Made by a program: the position numbers and the translations under genes
Notes under the pieces: generated by a model
What the model was told of the DNA's origin: nothing
The model's database searches: none
Seen by the model: the letters and a program-made list of their open reading frames with translations, nothing else
Source: Dyella psychrodurans
GTDB taxonomy: Bacteria; Pseudomonadota; Gammaproteobacteria; Xanthomonadales; Rhodanobacteraceae
Length of the DNA stretch: 64,000 nucleotides
Assembly (NCBI RefSeq): GCF_003363265.1
Contig: NZ_QRBF01000008.1
Coordinates: 4,024 to 68,023 of the forward strand
Direction: 5' to 3'
Shown: piece by piece, positions 37,115 to 46,904 of the stretch
Layout: every line of letters starts with the position of its first letter
Numbering within the stretch: the stretch's first letter is position 1

Positions 37115-38559
37115 ACATGAAGATTTCCCACACCGCATTGGCTGCGACGCTGGCACTCTTGCTCGGCGGCTGCATGGTCGGCCCCGACTACCACCGGCCG
37201 CAGGTGCCTGTTTCCACGCAATACAAACCCTTGCCCGGCTGGAGCGAAGCAGCGCCGGCGGCCGAAGCGCCCAAGGGCGACTGGTGGACGGTTTTCAACG
37301 ATCCGCTGCTCAACCAGCTTGAGCCGATGGTGGCCGTTTCAAACCAGACGGTACGGCAGAGCTACGCCAACTACCAGGAAGCCTTGGCTGAAGTACAAGT
37401 CGCACGCAGCGCGTTGTTCCCGACCATCGGCGTTACCGGATCGGCCACCAAGCAACGCACCGCGAAGAGCAGTAGCACCAGCGGAAATTTCCGGCCCATC
37501 AGCACCAGCGGTTCGCTGGAGGGCAACGTGAGCTGGGCGCCCGATCTGTGGGGCAAGGTTCGCCGCACGCTCGAAGAAAACAAGGCTACCGCGCAAGCCA
37601 GCCAGGCAACGCTCGCCAACGCAACACTGTCCGAGCAGGTCGCTCTCGCTACCGCCGTCATCGAGCTGCGCGTGAACGATGCCGACACCGATCTGTTGCA
37701 AAAAACGGTCGACGAATACAAAGAATATCTGCGCGTCGTATCTAATCAGGGCGTGGCGGGCACGACACCGCCCTCCGATGTCATTCTGGCTCGCACGCAG
37801 TTGGAAAGCGCACAGTCGAGCCTGATCGCGCTCGGTGTCGCGCGCGCGCAGTACGTTCACGCGATAGCCGTGCTGGTCGGCAAGAATCCGGAAGATCTCG
37901 ATATCGCGCATAGCACCGGCTTGCCCGCGCTGCCGACAGTACCCGTCGGCGTGCCTTCAAGCCTGCTGCAGCGTCGCCCCGACATTGCCGTGGCCGAGCG
38001 CCAGATGGCCGCGCAGAACGCGGCGATCGGCGTTGCCGTAGCCGCGTACTATCCGAACATTACGCTCTCCGCGGCGGACGGCTTCTCGCAATCGCCGCTG
38101 GCGGGATTGCTGCATCTGGCCAACCATGTCTGGTCGCTGGGCGCGAACGTCGATGAAACCGTCTTCGATTTCGGTCAACGCCATGGGGAAGTGGCCGCGG
38201 CGAAAGCTGCATACGACGCCTCTGTCGCCAACTATCGCAACTCGGTGCTGACCGGATTCCAGAATGTGGAAGACGATCTTTCCGGGCTGAGCATTCTGTC
38301 CCAACAGGCACAGGTACAGGACGCCCTGGTCCACGACGCCACGCAAGGCGCGCAAATCGCCTTCAACGAATACCAGGCCGGCACCGTCGACTACACCACT
38401 GCGGCAACCGCGCAAGCCACGCAACTCAGCGCCCAGCAGAGCGCGCTGAGCGTGCAACAACAACGTTTGCTGGACACCGTCTCGTTGATCGGCGACCTGG
38501 GCGGCGGCTGGTCGGCCGACGAACTCGACGATTCGAAGAAGACAGCCTCCGCACGCTAA
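37111..38559 (+). CDS. Outer-membrane efflux lipoprotein, NodT/OprM family
   Basis: 482 residues. A lipoprotein signal ends in LLLGGC with Cys21 as the acylation site, followed by MVGPDYHRPQVP, the standard opening of NodT-family channels. Two outer-membrane efflux protein repeats follow, with the AFNEYQAGTVDYTT segment near the end. It provides the trimeric exit duct for the Mdt pump and may also serve the AcrAB-type pump at 46.9 kb, which lacks its own channel gene. ATG 37111 overlaps the mdtC stop (ATGA), arguing for coupled translation. Confidence 0.94.
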   Translation: MNMKISHTALAATLALLLGGCMVGPDYHRPQVPVSTQYKPLPGWSEAAPAAEAPKGDWWTVFNDPLLNQLEPMVAVSNQTVRQSYANYQEALAEVQVARSALFPTIGVTGSATKQRTAKSSSTSGNFRPISTSGSLEGNVSWAPDLWGKVRRTLEENKATAQASQATLANATLSEQVALATAVIELRVNDADTDLLQKTVDEYKEYLRVVSNQGVAGTTPPSDVILARTQLESAQSSLIALGVARAQYVHAIAVLVGKNPEDLDIAHSTGLPALPTVPVGVPSSLLQRRPDIAVAERQMAAQNAAIGVAVAAYYPNITLSAADGFSQSPLAGLLHLANHVWSLGANVDETVFDFGQRHGEVAAAKAAYDASVANYRNSVLTGFQNVEDDLSGLSILSQQAQVQDALVHDATQGAQIAFNEYQAGTVDYTTAATAQATQLSAQQSALSVQQQRLLDTVSLIGDLGGGWSADELDDSKKTASAR

Positions 38560-38578
38560 GGACACTCGTTCATACGCC

Positions 38579-39469
38579 ATGTCAGACCTAACAGCCGCTC
38601 ATCATCTCGAACTCTCGCCCATCGTCGCCGGCCTCTGGCGCATTGCCGACTGGAATTTCAGCGTGCAGGAGCGCGCGCGCTGGATCGAGCAGGCGCTGGA
38701 ACTTGGCATCACATCGTTCGACCTCGCGGATATCTACGGCAGCTATCGCGCGGAGGGCCTGTTCGGCGATGCGCTGAAAACCGTGCCAAGCCTGCGCGAT
38801 CGCATGCAGCTGGTGACGAAGTGCGGCATTCGCCTTCGCGCTGCGGAAAAGCCTTATCGCCTCAACCACTACGACACTAGCGCGACCTACGTTCGCGCGC
38901 AGGTCGAACAATCGCTGCGAAACCTGCACGCCGACCAGTTGGACCTTGTACTGATCCATCGCCCCGATTACCTGATGGATGCTGCCGCGCTCGCCGATAC
39001 GTTCGCCACGTTGACTCGCGAAGGAAAAGTCGCGCATTGGGGCGTGTCCAACCACAGCACCACTCAATTCGCGCTGCTCCATCAGCATCACCCGCTTCTG
39101 ACCAACCAGCTGGAGCTGTCGCCGCTGCAGATGAACGCGCTGGACGATGGCACGCTGGATCAAGCGCAACAACTTGGATTGCGCCCGATGATCTGGTCGC
39201 CGCTTGCCGGCGGCCGTCTATTTACCGGTGCCGACGAACACGCGCAGCGTGTGCGTGCGGAAATGTCCGCGATCGCTGCGCGCTACGATGTCAGTCTCAC
39301 CACGCTCGCTTTCGCCTGGGTGCTGCGCCACCCTTCCCGTCCGTATCCGATCACCGGCAGTGGACGCATTGAAAGCGTGCGTGAAGCGGTACTCGCACTC
39401 GACATCAAACTCGAAGCCGAAGATTGGTATGCGATCTGGGTGGCCAGCAAAGGGCACGGCGTGCCCTGA
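38579..39469 (+). CDS. Aldo/keto reductase, YdhF type
   Basis: 296 residues with the aldo/keto reductase barrel. The catalytic residues fall in FDLADIYGSYRAEGLFGDAL (Asp and Tyr), KCGIRL (Lys) and DLVLIHRPDYLMD (His). The C-terminal ITGSGRIESVREA binds NADPH. It is closest to the E. coli YdhF group, reductases of unknown natural substrate. It begins 19 bases after the efflux channel gene on the same strand, so it may be read through from the mdt operon. It converges with a 5'-nucleotidase gene after 12 bases. Confidence 0.92.
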   Translation: MSDLTAAHHLELSPIVAGLWRIADWNFSVQERARWIEQALELGITSFDLADIYGSYRAEGLFGDALKTVPSLRDRMQLVTKCGIRLRAAEKPYRLNHYDTSATYVRAQVEQSLRNLHADQLDLVLIHRPDYLMDAAALADTFATLTREGKVAHWGVSNHSTTQFALLHQHHPLLTNQLELSPLQMNALDDGTLDQAQQLGLRPMIWSPLAGGRLFTGADEHAQRVRAEMSAIAARYDVSLTTLAFAWVLRHPSRPYPITGSGRIESVREAVLALDIKLEAEDWYAIWVASKGHGVP

Positions 39470-39481
39470 TCCGTCCGGGAT

Positions 39482-40411
39482 TTACTTGTTGCTTACGCCG
39501 TGCGGGACATGTCCCGTCGCGACGTGCTTGCGGGCGGATTCCACATTGGCCGGCGAGTCGTCAAAAAAGATATCTGCCCCGAAGGCGTCAAGGAACGGCC
39601 CCTTGTCTCGCCCGCCGAGGAACAATGCCTCATCGATACGAACACCCCAACGCCGCAGCGTCAGAATCACGCGCTTATGCGCCGGCGCGGAGCGGGCGGT
39701 GACAAGCGCTGTGCGAATGGGAGAGTTCTCCGCCGGAAATGCCGCCTGCAAGCGATGCACGGCCGAGAGAAATCCGCGAAACGGCCCGACCGACAACGGT
39801 TCCTCGGCCAGTTCGGTTTCGCTGCGATGAAAGGCTTCCAGGCCTTCCTCGCGCGAGACGCGTTCGCCTTCGTCGCCGAAAATCACCGCGTCGCCGTCGA
39901 AGGCGATACGCAGTTGCTCGCTTGCACGCGGTGGCGCGTTGGAAGGAAGGATGGTCGCCGCAGCCACGCCAGCCTTGAGCGCGCGCCCCACGTCTTCCGC
40001 ATTCGCCGACAGAAATAGATCCGTTTTGAAGGGCGCGACGTAATCCGACGTGGGCGCGCCACTGGTGAAGGCCGCTCGGCTGATTTCCAGGCCGTAGTGC
40101 TGAATGGCGTTGAAGATGCGCAGCCCCGTGTCGCCGGAGTTGCGCGAGAGCAGAATCACCTCGACCGGCGGTACATCACCCGCCAGCTTGTTCAGACCCA
40201 GCAATTTCTGCACAAGCGGAAAGGCCACCCCTGGCTTCAGGATCTCGTCTTCGTGCTCGATCTGAAACTCGCGGTATGCATCCAGCCCCTTGCGTTCGAA
40301 CAAATCGTGACTGTCGCCAAGGTCGAACAACGCGCGAGACGAGATGGCAACCACTAACCGATTGTCGGTGGCGGCGCTGGGGTCGTGGGCGGTGTTGCTG
40401 GGGCGGGTCAT
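39482..40411 (-). CDS. 5'-nucleotidase, cytosolic type 1 family
   Basis: 309 residues matching the 5'-nucleotidase family typified by vertebrate cytosolic 5'-nucleotidase 1. Landmarks are LVVAISSRALFDLGDSHDLF near the start (Ser where many HAD proteins have the nucleophilic Asp, with DLGDSH following), VILLSRNSGDTGLRIFNAI, IAFDGDAVIFGDEGERV and the late FFDDSPANVESAR acidic motif. Members dephosphorylate nucleoside monophosphates in the cytosol. The gene stands 88 bases downstream of nadK on the same strand; both act on nucleotides, but cotranscription is only possible. Confidence 0.88.
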   Translation of the reverse strand: MTRPSNTAHDPSAATDNRLVVAISSRALFDLGDSHDLFERKGLDAYREFQIEHEDEILKPGVAFPLVQKLLGLNKLAGDVPPVEVILLSRNSGDTGLRIFNAIQHYGLEISRAAFTSGAPTSDYVAPFKTDLFLSANAEDVGRALKAGVAAATILPSNAPPRASEQLRIAFDGDAVIFGDEGERVSREEGLEAFHRSETELAEEPLSVGPFRGFLSAVHRLQAAFPAENSPIRTALVTARSAPAHKRVILTLRRWGVRIDEALFLGGRDKGPFLDAFGADIFFDDSPANVESARKHVATGHVPHGVSNK

Positions 40412-40499
40412 GGGATGGCGGTACGGTTACCTGGTTGAATCAAGCAAAGAGCAACGCGGAGCGCTTGCCGAAGGAATGCGGCGGCGCTCGGTGACGCGA

Positions 40500-41261
40500 T
40501 CAGTCCGCAGCAAACTGCTCGTCCAGAATACGCTGTTCCAGATTGTGCTCCGGATCGAACAGCAAGCGCACACCTTGTTCGCGCGCCTGGCGAATGTCGA
40601 CCGTGCGCACGTTGCGCACCTCAAGGAAATCGGCCGTGGCGCTGATGGGACGTTTGCCCGGATCGAGCACGCGCAGGCTCACGCGCGTGCGATGCGGAAG
40701 GATCGCGCCGCGCCAGCGGCGCGGGCGGAACGGGCTGATCGGCGTCAGCGCCAGCACATTGGCGTCGAGCGGGAGAATCGGCCCGTGCGCGGACAAGTTG
40801 TACGCGGTGGAACCCGCCGGCGTGGATACCAGGATGCCGTCGCAAACCAGCGTCGCCAGCTTCACGATATCGTTGAGCTTCACTTCCAGGTGCGCAGCCT
40901 GATTGGTCTGCCTGAGCAACGATACTTCGTTGAAAGCCAGTGCGCTGCGCGTCTGGCCGTCCGCGTCCGTCGCGATCATTTCCAGCGGAAACAGTTCGGC
41001 CGTGTGCGCGCGCTCGATGCGCTCGGGCAGCTCGTCGAGCCGATACTTGTTCATCAGAAAACCCACGCGGCCGAGTTTCATGCCGTACACGGGCGCTGCG
41101 ATATCGCGATGCGCATGCAGCGTACGCAGCATGAAGCCGTCACCACCGAGCGCCACGATCACTTCCGCTTCGCCGGGCGACACGTCGCCGTAACGCTCGG
41201 TGAGCTTGCGACGCGCTTGCTGGGCTACGTTGGTTTCGCTGGCGACGAAGGCGAGGCGCAT
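40500..41261 (-). CDS. nadK: NAD kinase
   Basis: 253 residues, at the short end for bacterial NadK, which phosphorylates NAD to NADP in the cytosol. The GGDG motif is at residues 39-42 (ALGGDGFML), followed by the AFNEVSL (NE) segment and the [18 protein letters not shown] glycine-rich motif. The in-frame upstream extension lacks homology, so ATG 41261 is used despite a weak ribosome-binding site. A repeat pair separates it from the NAD-glutamate dehydrogenase gene. Confidence 0.95.
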   Translation of the reverse strand: MRLAFVASETNVAQQARRKLTERYGDVSPGEAEVIVALGGDGFMLRTLHAHRDIAAPVYGMKLGRVGFLMNKYRLDELPERIERAHTAELFPLEMIATDADGQTRSALAFNEVSLLRQTNQAAHLEVKLNDIVKLATLVCDGILVSTPAGSTAYNLSAHGPILPLDANVLALTPISPFRPRRWRGAILPHRTRVSLRVLDPGKRPISATADFLEVRNVRTVDIRQAREQGVRLLFDPEHNLEQRILDEQFAAD

Positions 41262-41349
41262 GAGATCCGTTTCAGGTGGGTCTTGTCCCTTTGAGCTTAC
41301 GACACGATGAGGGGCAAGGCCATTCAAACACGGCTCTTTGCGTTCGCCT

Positions 41350-41479
41350 CCTCTCCCCATTGGGGAGAGGATTGAGGTGAGGGGCCAGTCTCGCGGTAAA
41401 AGTTATTCGAAGCAGGGTTTGATGAAACCCCATCGCGAGATTGTCCCCTCACCCTGCCCTCTCCCCACAGGGGAGAGGG
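41350..41479. repeat. Inverted pair of CCCTCTCCCC repeats (BIME-like)
   Basis: Hairpins at 41350-41370 (10-bp arms) and 41457-41479 (10-bp arms, ACA loop) face each other. Their tails (GAGGTGAGGGG and CCCCTCACCCT) and inner CTCGCG/CGCGAG segments are complementary, so the whole 130 bases can fold as one long hairpin. It lies between nadK and the NAD-glutamate dehydrogenase gene. Confidence 0.82.
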
Positions 41480-41489
41480 AAAAACGCTG

Positions 41490-44400
41490 TCAGGTCGCCG
41501 GCACCTGCGCGAGCTGCGCCAGGCGGCGGACGGCAACCGATGCGATCGGATAGTCCGCGTTCTGGGTGAGAATCTCCGCCAGCATGCTGCGCGTGTACTT
41601 GAGCGTGGCGTCGTCACGATCAAGCCACGCCTGCACCGGCGACACTTCCTTGCTGCTGCCGGACAGTGCAAGCACCTGTGTGGCCAGCGCGCGATGCTGG
41701 TGGTTCAGCTCGTCCAGCAGCGAGCCACGGGCCTGCGCATGCCAGTGACCGTCTACCGGCAGCGCCTCGATCTGGCCACGCAACCATTCCAGATCCAATG
41801 CCTGGCCCAGTTCGTAGAATACGTTGGCGACCTTGGCGATCGGCTCGCCGGTCTGCTGCGCCACCTCGACCATGTCGAGCATGGCGCGCAGCTCGGGGAG
41901 CTTGGCCAGACGGAACGCGAGATCGGCCGGCAGACCCAGGCCTTCCCATTTCTCCTGGCTGGTACCGAAGTCGGCCTTGCCGGCCGGCGTCAGCGCATCC
42001 GGCACGGTCGCGCTGAGCTGGGCCACCGCCGCCTGGTAGCGCTCCACGTTCGCCGCGATTTCCAGCGTGCCGCCCGGACGATTGAGCAACCAGCGCGTGA
42101 TGTGCCGCAGCAGCGACCAGATCTGCATGATCGCGTCGACCTGCGTGTTCTCGGCAACCTTGCTGTCCTCGGCCTCGATCTGCGCCCACAGGTCGCGTGC
42201 CCCGAGAATCTCGCGCGCGGCCGTATAAGCCTTGGCGATGGCGGCCGGACCCTGCCCGGTGTCTTCCTGCATGCGCATCATGAAAGTGGCGCCCATGCGG
42301 TTGATGGTGGAGTTGGTGACCGCCGTGGCGATGATTTCGCGCTTCAGGCGATGGCGCTGCATGTGCGCGGCGTACTTGTCGTGCAGCGGCGCGGGGAAGT
42401 AACGCACCAGTTCCTTGGACAGGTGCGGATCTTCCGGCACGTCCGAATCCAGCAGTTGCTGGTACAGACGAATCTTGTCGTACGACAACAGCACCGACAG
42501 TTCCGGACGGGTCAGCCCCTGGCCGCGCGTCTTGCGCTCGGTCAGTTCGGCCTCGCTCGGCAGATTCTCGACCTGGCGATCGAGCAAACCTTCGCCTTCC
42601 AGCGTGCGGATGAAGTGCGCCATCGAACCGATGCGCTTGGCAGACTGATGTTCCATCAGCGTGATGGCCTGGTTCTGGCGATAGTTGTCCCACAGCACCA
42701 GCTGGCCGACTTCGTCGGTCATCGCAGCCAGCTGCTGGTTGCGGCCATCGACCGTGATCTCGCTGCGCTGCACGGCGTCGTCGAGCAGGATCTTGATGTT
42801 CACTTCGTGGTCCGACGTATCCACGCCGGCCGAGTTGTCGATGAAGTCGGTGTTGAGCAGCACGCCGTGCTGCGCGGCTTCGATGCGTCCCTTCTGGGTA
42901 AAGCCGAGGTTACCGCCCTCGCCCACCACCTTGCAGCGCAGCTCCGCGCCGTTGAGGCGCAGTGCGTTGTTGGCGCGATCGCCGACATCGGCGTGCGTCT
43001 CGCTGGTCGCCTTCACGTACGTACCGATACCGCCGTTCCACAGCAGATCCACCGGCGCTTTGAGAATCGCATTGAGCAGATCCGTCGGCGACAGATGCTG
43101 CACGTCGGCCTTCAGGCCCAGCACCGCGCGCACTTCCGGAGAGATGGGAATCGACTTCACGCTGCGCGGCCACACGCCGCCACCCGCGGAGATCAGCGAC
43201 TTGTCGTAGTCCTCCCAGCTCGAACGGGGAAGCTTGAACATGCGCTCGCGCTCGATGAACGAACGCTCCGTATCCGGATTCGGATCGAGGAACACGTGGC
43301 GGTGATCGAACGCGGCAAACAGGCGAATGTGACGCGACAGCAGCATGCCGTTGCCGAACACGTCGCCCGACATGTCGCCGATACCGACGCAGGTGAAATC
43401 TTCGGTCTGCGTATCGCGGCCCAGTGCGCGGAAGTGACGCTTCACCGACTCCCACCCACCCTTGGCGGTAATACCCATGCCCTTGTGGTCGTAACCGTTC
43501 GAACCGCCGGACGCAAACGCATCGCCCAGCCAAAAACCGTGCTCAATCGAAATCGCATTGGCGATATCGGAGAAGGTTGCCGTGCCCTTGTCCGCCGCGA
43601 CAACCAGATAGGGATCGTCGTTGTCGTGACGCACCACATCGTGCGGCGGCACCACCTTGCCCTCGACAAGGTTGTCGGTGATGTCGAGCAGGCCGTTGAT
43701 GAAGAGGCGATAGCACGCAATGCCCTCGGCAAGCTGCGCGTCGCGATCGCCACCCACCGGCGGATGCTTCACGAAGAAGCCGCCCTTCGAACCTACCGGC
43801 ACGATCACCGTGTTCTTCACCATCTGCGCCTTCACCAGGCCCAGCACTTCCGTGCGGAAGTCTTCGCGGCGATCCGACCAGCGCAGACCGCCACGCGCCA
43901 CCGGACCAAAGCGCAGGTGGATGCCTTCCACACGCGGCGCGTACACGAAGATTTCGCGATACGGCACCGGCTTGGGCGCATCCGGCACCTGCTTGGAGTC
44001 GAACTTGAAGCTGACGTAGTGACGCGGCTTGCCATCCCACAGCTGGAAGAAGCTGGTGCGCAGCGTGGCCTTGATGGTGTTCATGAAGCTCAACAGGATG
44101 CGCTCGTCGTCGAGGCTGGCGACGTCGTCGAGCAGGGATTTAAGTGCTTCCCACAGCACACGCACCTGCTGTTCGCGCGAATCCTTCAGCACGCCGACGA
44201 TGCCGTCGATCAGCTCGGGCTTCGCCTTCTGCGTCTCGGAGGAAATCAGCGCCTGCATCTCGCGACGCAAATCGTTCTGCGCCTTTTCAATCTCTGCAGC
44301 GGAAAGCTGCTCGCGGCGCGGATCGAACTTGGCGTTGAACAACTCGATCATCAGACCTGCAATGGCCGGGTAGCGATTGAGCGTCTCTTCCATGTAGCTC

Positions 44401-46412
44401 TGCGAGAACGCGATCCCCATCTGCTGCAGGTACTTGCAGTAACCGCGCAGCACCGCCACCTGGCGCCAGTCGGCCTGTGCCGACAGTACGAGATTGTTGA
44501 AGCCGTCGCTCTCGGCCTCGCCACGCCACAGCGCCTCGAAGCTGCGCTCGAAACGTTCGCGCAGGTGCGGCAGGTCGAACGCCAGCGGAAGCTTGGTCTT
44601 CAGCTCGAAGTCGTGGATGGTCAGCATGCGTCCGTCGCTTTCCAGCGTGTAGACGTGCTCGGCCAACATGCGTACACCCATGTTTTCGAGCATCGGCAAG
44701 GCTTCGGAAAGCGAGATCGGCGCCCCTACGTGAATCACCTTGAAACGCAGGCTCTTGTCACGCGGGTCGTTGTACAGATTGAGGTGAATCGAATCGTCGC
44801 TCTTGAGCGTGGCCAGTGCGATGACGTCGTGCGCCGCCACCTCCGGCGCAACATCTTCGATATAACCCGCCGGCAGCACCTTGCCGAAGCGGTTGAGCAG
44901 CGTCACGCCCTGCGCTTCGCCGACATGGGCGACCAGGCTGTCACGCAATCCGTCGTGCCAGTTGCGCACGATGTGCGCCAGGCGCGTTTCCAGTTCCTGC
45001 GGATCGAACTTCGGATGGTCGCCCGGATGCGGACGTACCGTCACATGCAAGCGTGCCAGGGCCGATTCGCCCATCAGCACGTTGGAATCCAGGCTCTCGC
45101 CATGGAAGACCTCGCGCAGCATGTTTTCGATGCGCTCGCGCACCGTGGTATTGAAACGGTCCCTCGGCACGAAGACCAGACAGGTGAAGAAGCGGCCGTA
45201 ACGGTCGCGGCGCACGAACATGCGCGCGTGGGCGCGTTGCTGCAGTTCGAGGATGCCGGTGGCCGTGTTGAACAGTTCGTCTTCGGTGCTCTGGAACAGC
45301 TCTTCCTGCGGCAGCGTCTCGAGGATGTGACGCAGCGATTTGCCTGAATACGAGTCGCGCTTGAGACCCGAGCGAGCCAGCACGGCCTCGACGCGCTGGC
45401 GAACCAGCGGCACGTCCTGCGGGCGCGTCATGTACGCGTTGGAGGTGAACAGGCCGAGGAAGCGCTGTTCGGAAACCGGCTTGCCGTTCGCATCGAACTT
45501 CAACACGCCGACGTAGTCCATGTTGCCCGCGCGATGTACGTGCGAACGGGCGTTGGTCTTGGTGAGAATGATCGCGTCGGTCGAGCCCGACTGCGGCAAC
45601 TCACTGGCGGCCAGCGAGCGCAGCGAGCGCGGCGCCACCGAGCGTTCGCTCTTGTGCAGGATGCCCAGGCCCGAACCTTCGAGCGAGCGCAGCACTTCAT
45701 CGCCATCGGCCTGCGCCACTTCGTATTCGCGATAGCCGAGGAAGGTGAAATTGTCGCCTGCCAGCCAGTGCATGAACTCGCAGGCTTCCTGGATCGAGGC
45801 CGCGTCGATCGGCATCTTGCGATTCGGCAGGTCCTGCGCAACGGCGAGGGCCTTGTCGCGCATCGCGGCCCAGTCGCGCACCGAAGCCCGGACATCTTCC
45901 AAGGCCGCTTCGATCTGCGATACGAGCTTGGTCTTGATCGCATCGTCCTGCGAGTTGTCCAACTCGAAGTGCATCACCGACTCGGACAGGCCATGGTCGT
46001 CGCCGATGCGCTGCAATTGGCCGTTCGCGTCGCGACTGACTTTCACCACCGGATGGATCACGGCGTGAATCGGCGAATACGACGAAAGCACGATGCTGAC
46101 GGTATCGACCAGGAACGGCATGTCATCGGTGACGATTTCCACCGCGCTGCGCGCTGCATGGCCGGCACCCGTGACGCGCACCGAGGCGCGTCCCGGCTGG
46201 CGCTGCTGCATGAAATCGATCAATCCGGCGATCACCGTCGCCCATTCGGCCGGCGTGTGCAGCTCTACGTCGCTGCTGGCTATGCGCGAGAAAAAGGCGC
46301 TGATAAAAAATTGCGCCTCATCAAGGCGCTTGGTCGGGAAACCGCTTTTTTTCAACTCTTCGAGCACGACAGATACGAGAGAGATGTCGTTGGCCGCACG
46401 GATCGCATTCAT
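41490..46412 (-). CDS. gdhB: NAD-specific glutamate dehydrogenase, large (about 180 kDa) class
   Basis: 1640 residues, matching the L-180 class of NAD-glutamate dehydrogenases known from Pseudomonas and Streptomyces, which deaminate glutamate to 2-oxoglutarate during amino-acid catabolism. The long N-terminal regulatory region has ACT-like segments (for example DMPFLVDTVSIVLSSYSPIHA). The catalytic part carries RGGLRWSDRREDFRTEVLGL, NTVIVPVGSKGGFFVKHPP and VGIGDMSGDVFGNGMLLS. The start at 46412 (MNAIRAANDIS) has only a weak ribosome-binding site; an in-frame extension to 46526 is unlikely. Divergent from the acrAB-like operon across 492 bases. Confidence 0.95.
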   Translation of the reverse strand: MNAIRAANDISLVSVVLEELKKSGFPTKRLDEAQFFISAFFSRIASSDVELHTPAEWATVIAGLIDFMQQRQPGRASVRVTGAGHAARSAVEIVTDDMPFLVDTVSIVLSSYSPIHAVIHPVVKVSRDANGQLQRIGDDHGLSESVMHFELDNSQDDAIKTKLVSQIEAALEDVRASVRDWAAMRDKALAVAQDLPNRKMPIDAASIQEACEFMHWLAGDNFTFLGYREYEVAQADGDEVLRSLEGSGLGILHKSERSVAPRSLRSLAASELPQSGSTDAIILTKTNARSHVHRAGNMDYVGVLKFDANGKPVSEQRFLGLFTSNAYMTRPQDVPLVRQRVEAVLARSGLKRDSYSGKSLRHILETLPQEELFQSTEDELFNTATGILELQQRAHARMFVRRDRYGRFFTCLVFVPRDRFNTTVRERIENMLREVFHGESLDSNVLMGESALARLHVTVRPHPGDHPKFDPQELETRLAHIVRNWHDGLRDSLVAHVGEAQGVTLLNRFGKVLPAGYIEDVAPEVAAHDVIALATLKSDDSIHLNLYNDPRDKSLRFKVIHVGAPISLSEALPMLENMGVRMLAEHVYTLESDGRMLTIHDFELKTKLPLAFDLPHLRERFERSFEALWRGEAESDGFNNLVLSAQADWRQVAVLRGYCKYLQQMGIAFSQSYMEETLNRYPAIAGLMIELFNAKFDPRREQLSAAEIEKAQNDLRREMQALISSETQKAKPELIDGIVGVLKDSREQQVRVLWEALKSLLDDVASLDDERILLSFMNTIKATLRTSFFQLWDGKPRHYVSFKFDSKQVPDAPKPVPYREIFVYAPRVEGIHLRFGPVARGGLRWSDRREDFRTEVLGLVKAQMVKNTVIVPVGSKGGFFVKHPPVGGDRDAQLAEGIACYRLFINGLLDITDNLVEGKVVPPHDVVRHDNDDPYLVVAADKGTATFSDIANAISIEHGFWLGDAFASGGSNGYDHKGMGITAKGGWESVKRHFRALGRDTQTEDFTCVGIGDMSGDVFGNGMLLSRHIRLFAAFDHRHVFLDPNPDTERSFIERERMFKLPRSSWEDYDKSLISAGGGVWPRSVKSIPISPEVRAVLGLKADVQHLSPTDLLNAILKAPVDLLWNGGIGTYVKATSETHADVGDRANNALRLNGAELRCKVVGEGGNLGFTQKGRIEAAQHGVLLNTDFIDNSAGVDTSDHEVNIKILLDDAVQRSEITVDGRNQQLAAMTDEVGQLVLWDNYRQNQAITLMEHQSAKRIGSMAHFIRTLEGEGLLDRQVENLPSEAELTERKTRGQGLTRPELSVLLSYDKIRLYQQLLDSDVPEDPHLSKELVRYFPAPLHDKYAAHMQRHRLKREIIATAVTNSTINRMGATFMMRMQEDTGQGPAAIAKAYTAAREILGARDLWAQIEAEDSKVAENTQVDAIMQIWSLLRHITRWLLNRPGGTLEIAANVERYQAAVAQLSATVPDALTPAGKADFGTSQEKWEGLGLPADLAFRLAKLPELRAMLDMVEVAQQTGEPIAKVANVFYELGQALDLEWLRGQIEALPVDGHWHAQARGSLLDELNHQHRALATQVLALSGSSKEVSPVQAWLDRDDATLKYTRSMLAEILTQNADYPIASVAVRRLAQLAQVPAT

Positions 46413-46904
46413 AGCTTCAACTTGAGAAGTGGAGACGGGTGGGAATGGAGCGGAAAGCCTTAAAAGCATACGCTTCGACATTGACCGAATCCATCGGCAC
46501 CGCAACAACAAGCGCATCTTGCACACACTGCGATCAGCGCGTAGTCATGCAGCGTGTTGCATGCACTGGATGCGATACGTGGGCGTATACGACATGTGCA
46601 CAGCATGGACTTCGTTTGTGACCCCGGTTTTATGCCCCACACGGACGGGCCACTGCTCGCTTGCATCCATGCCGATCAGCCTCGCCCGTGCCGCCAGTCA
46701 CAACGGCCGGGGGCTGGATTCCGTCCCGAAATAAATTGTAAACTGATCGGTATAGTCTTGCCTGCGCTATGTCGTTTGGGGACAAACGACACAGGACAAA
46801 ATGCCCGCAATCCGATAAACGTAAGATTTTCCGCCACGTTGCAGCCGGCAGGAGACATGCCGTGGCTCTCCCCTACCCCCGTTCACGCAAGTCATGGAGT
46901 TCTC
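46413..46904. other. Divergent intergenic region, gdhB / acrA-like
   Basis: 492 bases without a supportable gene, serving both the glutamate dehydrogenase and the RND operon. It contains a TATAGT -10-like box at 46751-46756, embedded in AACTGATCGGTATAGTC, and the palindrome annotated separately. GGAG at 46896-46899 is the ribosome-binding site for the adaptor gene. In-frame ORFs reaching into this region lack protein-like composition. Confidence 0.5.
46771..46790 (+). promoter_or_regulatory. Palindrome, candidate operator of the AcrAB-type pump
   Basis: GTCGTTTG (46771-46778) and CAAACGAC (46783-46790) are perfect 8-bp inverted arms with a 4-base centre. The site lies 15 bases downstream of a TATAGT box and 114 bases before the adaptor start. 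The size and position suit a TetR-type repressor site. No regulator gene is adjacent. Confidence 0.5.

Noticed and set aside
41694-45347. A 1217-codon plus-strand open frame opposite the glutamate dehydrogenase gene
   Set aside because: It is antisense to a clearly conserved gene, its translation is rich in His, Arg and Gln without any domain pattern, and such frames arise from GC-biased codon use.
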